Source of the DNA: Desulfotignum sp032250905
GTDB taxonomy: Bacteria > Desulfobacterota > Desulfobacteria > Desulfobacterales > Desulfobacteraceae
Reading direction: 5' to 3'
DNA length: 64,000 nucleotides
NCBI GenBank assembly: GCA_032250905.1
Contig: JAVVEQ010000003.1
Span: 1 to 64,000 of the forward strand
Part shown: in pieces, positions 33,593 through 41,179 of the stretch
How the letters are laid out: every line of letters begins with the position of its first letter
Position numbering within the stretch: the first letter of the stretch is position 1
Notes under the pieces: generated by a model
What the model saw: the letters and a program-made list of their open reading frames with translations, nothing else
The model's database searches: none
What the model was told of the DNA's origin: nothing
Translations under genes and position numbers: made by a program

Positions 33593-34921
33593 TTTTTTTC
33601 CCAGCTGGATCGCTGCGGTCAGCATCGGGTCCCAGGTGGGGCCGAAGGGCGGGGCATAGGCCAGATCGGTCTGGATAAAATCCGCCACAGACATGTGGGC
33701 ATGCAACGCCACAGCCACGGCATTGATCCGGTGCGCCACCCCGTCCATCCCTGTGATCTGAGCCCCCAAAAGCCGTCCGGATTGGCGGTCTCCCACCATG
33801 TTGACGTAAATTTTTGCCGCACCCGGCTGCCATCTGGCCCTGGACAGGCTGGTGATCTGGTTTTCCACGGGATCGAACCCGGCTTTTTTGGCTTCAGACA
33901 GGGTCAGGCCGGACCGGGCCACGGTCAGATCGAACACCTTGAACACGGCGGTTCCGGCCACGCCCTGGAGGGCATAGTTGTTTCCAGACAGATTGTCCGC
34001 CACAGCCCATCCGGCCCGGTTGGCCCGCAGGGCCAGGGGAATCCAGACCGGGTTGCCGGTGACCACATGGATGGCATCCCCGCAGTCACCGGCCGCAAAA
34101 ATATCCGGGTTCGATGTGTGCAGATACGGGTCCACCTGGATGGCCGAGGAGATTCCCAGGGTCAGACCGGCATCACGGGCCAGATCACTGCATGGGGCCA
34201 CACCGGTGGCGCCGATGGCCAGGTCGGCATCCAGGGACAGGGCATCGCAGATGATCCGGGTTCCCGTATCTTTGGGTTCGATGCGCAGGATGTCTGTCCC
34301 CGGATGAAGGGTGATGCTTTTTCGAATCAGTTCATCCTGAACAATCTGAGCCATCTTTTCAGGCAGCCAGGGCAGCAGGCGGGGTCCCGGTTTGACCATG
34401 GTTACCTGTATGCCCAGTCCGGCAAGGGCTTCGCACATCTCCAGCGCAATGTATCCCATCCCCAGGATCACGGCTTTTTGGACGTTTTGTTTTTGAATCA
34501 TTTCCTTGATGCGCCGGCCATGTTCCAGCTGTTTCAAAGGCATGAGCCGTTCCTTTCCGGGTAGATCCGGCAGGGTGGGCACTGCGCCGGTGGCAATGAG
34601 GAGTTTGTCATAGGATAAGGTCATGGATTCGCCCTGCAGGGTGCGGGCGGTCACCTGTTTTCTGTCCGGATGGATGGCGGTGGCCCGATGGCCTGTGAGC
34701 AGGTGGATATGATGTGTATCAATGAATTCTTTGGCGGTCCGGACCACCAGATCATCCATGGGGGTTTCCGGATCCGCAATGTTATAGGGCATACTGCAGG
34801 CACTGTATGACACGTCAAATCCCTGTTCAAGCACGGTGATCTCAAGGTCGGGGTAGAGCCGGCGGGCACGGCTGGCCGCGCTCATGCCGGCCGCATCGCC
34901 ACCGATAATGACAAATTTCAT
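33587..34921 (-). CDS. FAD-dependent pyridine nucleotide-disulfide oxidoreductase, CoA-disulfide-reductase-like
   Basis: The 444 residues carry FAD motif VIIGGDAAGMSAASRARR, NAD motif AVILGMGYIALEMCEALAGL, second FAD motif IFAAGDCGDA and a C-terminal dimerisation domain (QITGMDGVAHRIN). The single redox Cys42 in VSYSACSMPYNI is the position used by CoA-disulfide reductases, NADH oxidases and Npsr-type persulfide reductases. In a sulfur-reducing setting a CoA-persulfide or polysulfide role is possible. There is no rhodanese domain at the end. The ribosome site is GGAGGCTTC before the ATG. Confidence 0.88.
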   Translation of the reverse strand: MKFVIIGGDAAGMSAASRARRLYPDLEITVLEQGFDVSYSACSMPYNIADPETPMDDLVVRTAKEFIDTHHIHLLTGHRATAIHPDRKQVTARTLQGESMTLSYDKLLIATGAVPTLPDLPGKERLMPLKQLEHGRRIKEMIQKQNVQKAVILGMGYIALEMCEALAGLGIQVTMVKPGPRLLPWLPEKMAQIVQDELIRKSITLHPGTDILRIEPKDTGTRIICDALSLDADLAIGATGVAPCSDLARDAGLTLGISSAIQVDPYLHTSNPDIFAAGDCGDAIHVVTGNPVWIPLALRANRAGWAVADNLSGNNYALQGVAGTAVFKVFDLTVARSGLTLSEAKKAGFDPVENQITSLSRARWQPGAAKIYVNMVGDRQSGRLLGAQITGMDGVAHRINAVAVALHAHMSVADFIQTDLAYAPPFGPTWDPMLTAAIQLGKKL

Positions 34922-34968
34922 GAAGCCTCCAGAATCAAAAATTAAGGTCAGGGTGTGATCCTCTTTTG

Positions 34969-35000
34969 AACAGAATAGACAGGTTGTTCTGTTTTTTCAA
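34969..35000 (-). promoter_or_regulatory. promoter with inverted repeat before the flavoprotein gene
   Basis: Minus-strand TTGAAA (34995-35000), 17 bases, TATTCT (34972-34977). AACAGAA/TTCTGTT arms (34969-34975 and 34987-34993) span the spacer and the -10, as an operator would. Confidence 0.5.
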
Positions 35001-35125
35001 GGATTCACTTGACAGATGGTGTGGAATATCGTCATTTTGAAGGAAACCATAAATCCGGAAAGAAGGTGGCAGCTGTAGACGCTTTAAGATGTCTTTTCCG
35101 GCTGGTATCATGAAAGGAGACCGCC

Positions 35126-36130
35126 ATGTTTGTGCTGGGATTGCAGGGCAGCCCCCGGAAAAAAGGGAATTCAGATTTTCTGTTGAACCGGTTTTTGAAG
35201 GCGTGTGAAAACCGGGGCGCCCGGACCGAAACCATTCATCTTGATAAATTGAACATCCAGCCCTGCCGGGAACTGGTGGTGTGTGAAAAAAAAGGATTCT
35301 GCCCCATCAAGGATGAAATGGAGCCCCGTATCTACGGCCTGATACGAAGAGCAGACGTGGTGGTGCTGGCATCCCCGGTATTTTTCTACAATGTGTCTGC
35401 CCAGGCAAAGATCCTCATTGACCGCTGTCAGATGTTCTGGGGCCGCAGATACAAAATGAAGCTGGCAGACCCGGATGCCGGCTCCCGTCAGGGGGTCCTT
35501 CTGGCTGCAGGAGCGTCCAGCGGCAAACGGCTGTTCGACGGGGTGAATCTGACGGCCCAGTATTTCTTTGATGCCATTTCCGCCCGGTTCGCTGAAGCGC
35601 TGACATACAAAAAAGTGGAGGCCGCCGGGGCTGTAGCATCTGTTCCCGGAGTGGAGGATGATATTCAACAGGCAGCAGACCGGGTCATGGATGCCTTGCT
35701 GAACAGGCCCACGCTGATATTTGTTTCTCGAAAAGATGCCTGCCGCAGCCAGATGGCGGCAGCCTATGCCAAAACAGCTTCAAAAGGTAATATCCGGGTG
35801 TTGTCCGCCGGAACCCATCCTGCCGAAGACATCAGTGCCAATACCCGCGATTTTCTGGCGGAGCAGGGTCTGGATATCAAATACCACAAGCCCCGGGACC
35901 TGAACGATCTGATAAAAGACGCAGCCATGGAGAAATTTATGGACCGGCAATCCACTCTGGTGGTGACCATGGTTCCGGACGGTGTATCAATGCCGGGAGC
36001 GGAAATCCAGAACTGGGATCTGCATGAATGCGATGACGGTGATTCGGTAAAATCACTGGGAAACCAGATCCGTCATCGGGTGGAAAATCTGGTTTCAGAG
36101 TTTCATGGTAACTATGGGGATAAAAACTGA
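35126..36130 (+). CDS. NADPH-dependent FMN reductase fused to a degenerate ArsC/low-Mr phosphatase domain
   Basis: Residues 1-190 are a flavodoxin-like FMN-binding domain (VLGLQGSPRKKGNSDFLLN, ADVVVLASPVFFYNVSAQAK), with cysteines 47, 53 and 59 in the loop that in iron-sulfur flavoproteins binds a cluster. Residues 195-334 resemble a low-molecular-weight phosphatase/arsenate reductase: IFVSRKDACRSQMAAAYAK, VLSAGTHPAE and IQNWDLHECDDGD. The P-loop nucleophile, Cys in Cx5R, is Ser201 here (Ser201-x5-Arg207), so phosphatase or ArsC chemistry is probably lost. Cys206 remains. AAAGGAG precedes the ATG. It is the first gene of a three-gene operon. Confidence 0.82.
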   Translation: MFVLGLQGSPRKKGNSDFLLNRFLKACENRGARTETIHLDKLNIQPCRELVVCEKKGFCPIKDEMEPRIYGLIRRADVVVLASPVFFYNVSAQAKILIDRCQMFWGRRYKMKLADPDAGSRQGVLLAAGASSGKRLFDGVNLTAQYFFDAISARFAEALTYKKVEAAGAVASVPGVEDDIQQAADRVMDALLNRPTLIFVSRKDACRSQMAAAYAKTASKGNIRVLSAGTHPAEDISANTRDFLAEQGLDIKYHKPRDLNDLIKDAAMEKFMDRQSTLVVTMVPDGVSMPGAEIQNWDLHECDDGDSVKSLGNQIRHRVENLVSEFHGNYGDKN

Positions 36131-36149
36131 CAGACAAAGGAGTGAAACG

Positions 36150-37823
36150 GTGAATTTACAGAGATGGATGGTGGTGTGTTTTCTGATGGCAGGCCTGTTC
36201 CTGTCCGGTTTGCCGGCCATCGGGCAGGATGTGCCGGCGTTGGACAAAACTGAAATAACGCCTGATTCCAGTACATTGAATATGCTCAATACCATTCTCG
36301 AACACAATAAGCATCTGGAACAGCGAATCATTGAAAAACAAAAGGCCATGGCCGAAAGTACGTCGGAAACGGAAAAAAACATTCTGGCAGCAGAACTGGA
36401 AAGGCTGGATAAAATGCTTTCGTCCTCCAGACAGGATTTTGAACGGATAGCGACCGGAGTGGATATCAGCCTGTTTACTGAAAAAAAAGAAGCGCCTTTC
36501 AATTGGAAAGATGAACTGGTCTCCCTGATTAAACCCGGGATCATGGAGCTCAAACAGGTGACCCAGAAAGCCCGGCAGAAAGCGGATCTCAAGGAAGAAC
36601 TGTCCAGATACCAGGAGTTGAAACCGATTGCTGTGCAGGCCAATGAAAATCTGATGGAGTTGATTTCCCGGACTGAAGATGCCCGTTTGAAACAGAGACT
36701 GGAAAAACTGGTGCCTGAATGGAAAGGCCAGAAAAGGCAGATTATCAGCCGGTTGGAAATCACCCAGATGCAGCTGGCGGAGCTGGAATCCGAAGAAAAA
36801 TCCATTCTTGAGACTTCGCAGAAATCCATCAAGCAGTTTTTCAAAACCCGGGGCCTGTTTTTGTCTGTCGCATTGATTGCCTGTATCGGGATCGTGCTGT
36901 TGCTCAGAGTGGCCTACCTTTTTCTGATTAAACATATTCCGGGATACCATGCGGTGTACCGGCCGTTTCATCTTAGGGCCTTAGATCTGCTGTATCGGGT
37001 CGTGAGTGTTCTGGCAGCATTGTTTGCCGTCATTCTGGTGTTTTATCTGTTCCAGGACTGGGTGCTTTTGTCACTGGCCATTGTTTTTCTTCTGGGCCTG
37101 GCCTGGGCGGTCAAGAATACACTGCCCCGGTTCGTGGACCAGAGCCGTCTGATCTTGAATATCGGTGCGGTTCGTGAAGGTGAAAGGCTCGTTTATGAAG
37201 GGGTCCCCTGGCTGGTGAAAAAAATCAACTTTTTCTCCGTGCTGGAAAACCCGGATTTGGGGTTGACCCTGCGCCTGCCCATCGAGGCGCTCATGGATCT
37301 GACCTCCCGGCCGTTTCACCGTCATGAGCCCTGGTTCCCCTGCCGGAAAAATGACTGGGTGATTCTGTCGGACGGCACCCGGGGGTGTGTCACCAGCCTG
37401 TCCCATGAAATGGTGGAGATGGTGTTGCGTGGCGGTGCCAAAAAAGTGTACCAGACCTCAGATTTTCTGGGGATGTCTCCCTTGAACCTGTCCGTGAATT
37501 TCAGGCTCAAGATTGCATTCGGAATCTCATATAATCTCCAGCCCCTTGCCACCGGCCGGGTTCTGGAAATTCTGGATGCCCATATCCGGGAACGTCTGGC
37601 TGCTGAAGACTACGAAAAGAACCTGCTCAACCTGAGAGTGGAATTTGCACAGGCGGGATCATCCTCTCTGGACCTGGTGGTGATTGCGGATTTTGACGGC
37701 AGTATGGCCCCGCTGTATAATCGGATTTCAAGGGCTATTCAGCGCTGGTGCACGGATGCCTGTACCGCCAATGACTGGGAAATTCCCTTTCCCCAGCTTA
37801 CGGTTCACAAACCGGCGGCATAA
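36150..37823 (+). CDS. MscS-like membrane protein with periplasmic coiled-coil domain
   Basis: The 557 residues begin with a signal peptide (about 1-27). A long periplasmic coiled coil (about 45-235) follows, then three to four membrane helices (about 245-345) and a soluble C-terminal half. The C-terminal half has MscS beta-domain features (NDWVILSDGTRGCVTSLS) and the alpha/beta region typical of the channel vestibule. It lacks a good copy of the glycine/alanine pore helix, so channel activity is uncertain. The GTG at 36150 is chosen because AAAGGAG sits seven bases before it; an in-frame ATG upstream would overlap the preceding gene by 26 bases. It lies 20 bases after the flavoprotein and 17 before the kinase. 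Confidence 0.75.
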   Translation: MNLQRWMVVCFLMAGLFLSGLPAIGQDVPALDKTEITPDSSTLNMLNTILEHNKHLEQRIIEKQKAMAESTSETEKNILAAELERLDKMLSSSRQDFERIATGVDISLFTEKKEAPFNWKDELVSLIKPGIMELKQVTQKARQKADLKEELSRYQELKPIAVQANENLMELISRTEDARLKQRLEKLVPEWKGQKRQIISRLEITQMQLAELESEEKSILETSQKSIKQFFKTRGLFLSVALIACIGIVLLLRVAYLFLIKHIPGYHAVYRPFHLRALDLLYRVVSVLAALFAVILVFYLFQDWVLLSLAIVFLLGLAWAVKNTLPRFVDQSRLILNIGAVREGERLVYEGVPWLVKKINFFSVLENPDLGLTLRLPIEALMDLTSRPFHRHEPWFPCRKNDWVILSDGTRGCVTSLSHEMVEMVLRGGAKKVYQTSDFLGMSPLNLSVNFRLKIAFGISYNLQPLATGRVLEILDAHIRERLAAEDYEKNLLNLRVEFAQAGSSSLDLVVIADFDGSMAPLYNRISRAIQRWCTDACTANDWEIPFPQLTVHKPAA

Positions 37824-37840
37824 AAAAAAAGGATGTCATC

Positions 37841-39817
37841 ATGAACATTCATTCTCATCTTTTGGGAGACCTTCTGGTGGGTATGGGTGCAATCTCCCAG
37901 GCCCAGCTGGAAGATGCACTTCAGACCCAGCAGAATTTTTTTGAAGAGGCGTTTCAACTGGATCTGGATCGAACAGAACTGGTTTCCAGCAGCCGGAAGA
38001 GTAAATCACAACCACCGAAACTGGGCCAGATTCTTATCCAGAAAGGCTATGTCACTGAAGAACAGCTGATCCCGGCTTTGAAAATACAGAGCCGGGAGGT
38101 TGAAAACTTGAGCCGGCTGAGCAGTGAAAAACTGACCAAAGCCCTTCAGGTGGGGTTTGTGATCAATTCCACCATCGATCTGGAAGAGGTGCTGAACCTG
38201 ATCATGAAATATGCCAATATCGTTACCGATGCGGTGGCCTCCACCCTGATGCTGCTGGACGAAAAAACCGGCGAACTTGTGTTCAGTATTCCCACCGGCC
38301 CCAATGCGGAGAATCTCAAAGACGTTCGCATTCCGCCCGGTGCCGGTGTGGCCGGATGGGTGGCGGAAAAACAGACATATCTGCTGGTACCGGATACCCG
38401 GAAAGATGACCGGTTTTATCCTTGTATCGACGATATGACCGGCATGGAAACCCAGTCCATCCTGTGTGTGCCCATGAAATCCAAGCGCAAGCTTATCGGG
38501 GTGCTGGAAGTGATGAACAAAAAGGATAATACCTGCTTTACTGAAGATGATGCGTTGATTTTAAGCGTATTTTCACATCATGCAGCCATTGCCCTTGAAA
38601 ATGCCATGCTGTTCAATTCCATGAAAAACCGGCTGGAAAGAGAGAAAATGATCGAGCAGAAGATGGCAGAATCTGTCCGGCTTCAGGCCATCGGGACCCT
38701 GGCAGGGGGAATTGCCCATGATTTCAACAATATTTTAAGCGCCATCATGGGGTATACGGAACTGGTCAGAATGGACAGTGATGAAATGTCCAGGCAGTAT
38801 GCCAATCTGACCAAGATTCTGGCCGCATCCAACAGGGCCCGGGATCTGATTCATCAGATTCTGGCCTTCAGCCGCCAGACCGAGGTCGAATCCCGGGCCG
38901 TACAGGTCAATATCATTGTCAAAGAGGCGTTGAAGCTGCTCCAGGCATCATTGCCCAAAACTATTCACATCAAGGAAGACCTTTCCTGTTCGTCAATGAT
39001 CATTGGCGATGCTACCCAGATTCACCAGGTGGTCATGAATCTTTGCACCAACGCGGCCCAGGCGATGAAAAACAAACGAAACGGCATTTTGGAGGTAAGC
39101 CTCCAGGAAAAGATTCTTACGCCTGATTCAGAAAAAAAACAAACGATCATTCCCTCCGGCACATATCTCAAACTGCAGGTGGCAGACAACGGTGACGGCA
39201 TGCCTTCTCATGTGGTGGAGCGGATTTTCGATCCGTTTTTCACGACGAAACAGATGGGACAGGGGACCGGCATGGGTCTGTCGGTGGTGCATGGGATTGT
39301 CAAAAGCCATGGAGGAGATATTCAGGTACAGACCACACCAGGCAAAGGATCGGTGTTTGAAGTGTTTTTTCCTGTGATCCGCCAGGGCAGACAACCGGCG
39401 GCAGAGAAGAAACGGCTGGAAAAACTGCCCCGGGGCACGGAACATATTCTGGTGGTGGATGATGATATCATGCTGCTGGATGTGACCAAACGAAGCCTCA
39501 ATTCTTTAGGGTATCATGTGACCATTGAAACCGGCAGCCTGGAGGCGGTCAAAAAATTCAAGGCCCATCCGGACGAATATGACCTGGTTATCACGGACAT
39601 GTCCATGCCGGAAATGAACGGTGATGAGATGGCCGCGGCAATGAAGGCGGTTCGATCCGATATTCCCTTGATTATCTGTACGGGGTTCAGTATGCAGATC
39701 ACTGAAAAGATTGCAAGGAAAAAAGGGTTTGCCGCCTTTTTAATGAAACCGGTGGAGTTGCGGGACCTGGCCCGGGGCGTGCGAAGGGTACTGGATGAAC
39801 GGCCGGGAGGTCTATGA
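37841..39817 (+). CDS. hybrid histidine kinase with two MshEN-like repeats and GAF domain
   Basis: The 658-residue soluble protein begins with two copies of a short repeat: LGDLLVGMGAISQAQLEDAL (about 8-27) and LGQILIQKGYVTEEQLIPAL (about 65-84). They match the MshEN/GspE-N pattern that binds c-di-GMP in type II secretion and pilus ATPases. A GAF domain (about 110-255), HisKA with the His in GGIAHDFNNILS, an HATPase domain (ADNGDGMP, GTGMGLSVV) and a receiver (VVDDD, LVITDMSMPEMNG) follow. c-di-GMP or a GAF ligand may be the input. It is the last gene of the operon. No output regulator is adjacent. Confidence 0.88.
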   Translation: MNIHSHLLGDLLVGMGAISQAQLEDALQTQQNFFEEAFQLDLDRTELVSSSRKSKSQPPKLGQILIQKGYVTEEQLIPALKIQSREVENLSRLSSEKLTKALQVGFVINSTIDLEEVLNLIMKYANIVTDAVASTLMLLDEKTGELVFSIPTGPNAENLKDVRIPPGAGVAGWVAEKQTYLLVPDTRKDDRFYPCIDDMTGMETQSILCVPMKSKRKLIGVLEVMNKKDNTCFTEDDALILSVFSHHAAIALENAMLFNSMKNRLEREKMIEQKMAESVRLQAIGTLAGGIAHDFNNILSAIMGYTELVRMDSDEMSRQYANLTKILAASNRARDLIHQILAFSRQTEVESRAVQVNIIVKEALKLLQASLPKTIHIKEDLSCSSMIIGDATQIHQVVMNLCTNAAQAMKNKRNGILEVSLQEKILTPDSEKKQTIIPSGTYLKLQVADNGDGMPSHVVERIFDPFFTTKQMGQGTGMGLSVVHGIVKSHGGDIQVQTTPGKGSVFEVFFPVIRQGRQPAAEKKRLEKLPRGTEHILVVDDDIMLLDVTKRSLNSLGYHVTIETGSLEAVKKFKAHPDEYDLVITDMSMPEMNGDEMAAAMKAVRSDIPLIICTGFSMQITEKIARKKGFAAFLMKPVELRDLARGVRRVLDERPGGL

Positions 39818-39922
39818 CCCGAGAATCGATGAATAAAACACCGTCATGAACTGCATGACAGCATGGAATATCCACTCCCACATGACATGCCAGGTCCTGC
39901 GTTGAACCGGGACCGGATCGGT

Positions 39923-40420
39923 TCAGAATTCGATCGTCTGTTCACGGACCTTTTTTTGGGCAATGGCCCGGATCATCTCCTTGAGTTCCGCCACATGTTT
40001 CTTTTCTTCTTCAATGATTTTTTTCAGGCCTTTCAGGGCAGTGGAATCGTTGACAAAAGCCTGGAGAAACTCGTAAAACAGAATCGTATCTTTTTCAAAG
40101 TTCATGAACGTTTCAAGCAGGGACCCGGCGGAACGGATCCGGGAAAAATCCACGTCATCCAGAGACAGGGTCTTTTCCCCCATCATTTCTTTGATCACAT
40201 CCGGAAGCATGGTTTCCAGGTCGGTCTGGCCGGCATCAGAGGTCCACTTGCCTTTTTTGTCGGCAAACCACTCGCAATGCGCGGCTTCCTCCTCCGCCAT
40301 CCATTGCAGCAGGGATTTGAGCTGGCGGCTCAGCACTTTCTGCCTGGATGCCAGATAGAGGGCCTCACCGTTTTTTTCCATTTTTATCGCGATATCAATC
40401 AGATCGTTGACCGTAAACAT
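39923..40420 (-). CDS. ferritin-like (rubrerythrin-type) diiron protein
   Basis: This 165-residue four-helix protein has the paired diiron ligand pattern: Glu in IAIKMEKNGEALYL, Glu and His in MAEEEAAHCEWF, Glu in MNFEKDTILFYEFL and EEEKKHVAEL near the end. It lacks the rubredoxin domain of classical rubrerythrin. Such proteins remove peroxide or store iron in anaerobes. It is 20 bases downstream of the SLOG-like gene and probably cotranscribed. The 105-base gap before the kinase gene holds only a weak hairpin. Confidence 0.8.
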   Translation of the reverse strand: MFTVNDLIDIAIKMEKNGEALYLASRQKVLSRQLKSLLQWMAEEEAAHCEWFADKKGKWTSDAGQTDLETMLPDVIKEMMGEKTLSLDDVDFSRIRSAGSLLETFMNFEKDTILFYEFLQAFVNDSTALKGLKKIIEEEKKHVAELKEMIRAIAQKKVREQTIEF

Positions 40421-40440
40421 CGGTGGTTCCGGAAAACGAT

Positions 40441-40995
40441 CTAAGGTTGATTAAAAGACCGTTCAAACAGATCGGTCAGTGCATTTTTGGCATCCTCGGT
40501 CAGGTTTCGAGTGCCTGTGCCGGCAAAATTTTTGTGGGTAATGACCGGGGTCACCTTGAGCCAGGCATTGTCAACCCAGGAAAACCATGCTTTGCGGTCC
40601 TGTTCATAAACGAACAGAGGCCGGTTGAACAATTTCCCCAGTTCCACGCCCCAGCCGGTGCCGCCTTTGACGGTATTGTCCGGCAGAATCCATCCCACGA
40701 CAAAAATCTGATATCCATTGTTGACCATATGAAAAATGGACTGGATGACTTTGCGTATTTTTTCGACTTTGGAAAAGGACCGGCCCATTCGGGCGGAAAC
40801 GATGTCCATGCTGACATCGCCTTTTTTCAGTTCTTCCGGGGTGAGAACCCGGACACCGGTCTGGCGCTCCGGTTTGTGCCCTTCAAAAGAGAAATTGATC
40901 TCCTTGACCCCATATTGTTCCGCGAGCCGCCCGAATTGCGCTTCAGCGCCCCGGTGGCCGCCACTGTACAACGTAAACTGTGATGCATCATTCAT
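40441..40995 (-). CDS. SLOG-like Rossmann nucleotide-binding protein
   Basis: The 184-residue soluble protein has a glycine-rich first loop (LYSGGHRGAEAQFGRLAEQY) and a second, VVGWILPDNTVKGGTGWGVEL. This pattern belongs to the SLOG/LOG/DprA-like superfamily that binds nucleotides or nucleotide-derived ligands. The basic helix KVEKIRKVIQSIF lies between. It is not a LOG cytokinin enzyme, as the PGGxGTxxE motif is absent. Function is unknown. It is the first gene of a pair with the ferritin-like protein and divergent from the 1418-residue gene. Confidence 0.6.
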   Translation of the reverse strand: MNDASQFTLYSGGHRGAEAQFGRLAEQYGVKEINFSFEGHKPERQTGVRVLTPEELKKGDVSMDIVSARMGRSFSKVEKIRKVIQSIFHMVNNGYQIFVVGWILPDNTVKGGTGWGVELGKLFNRPLFVYEQDRKAWFSWVDNAWLKVTPVITHKNFAGTGTRNLTEDAKNALTDLFERSFNQP

Positions 40996-41179
40996 CTAAA
41001 AAACACTCCTTATGTAAATTGCTTAAATCTGGGTAATGGAAATTGTCCAGGTCGAGCTGTCGTAACTTTTGATGTCTTGATCATATAAGAAATTTTTCCA
41101 CAAATCAACCAAATGGTTGGACCCCGGACAATTCTGGAGTTGAAAAAACCGGATCGGCCTGATATAGGGGACAGTATAT

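Noticed and set aside
35009..35037. Plus-strand promoter TTGACA before the flavoprotein fusion gene
   Set aside because: The -35 is perfect but the -10 at 17 bases is TCATTT (2 of 6); not enough to list.
39818..39922. GTCATG-CATGAC hairpin between the hybrid kinase and ferritin-like gene as a terminator
   Set aside because: Only 6 bp without a T run on either strand.
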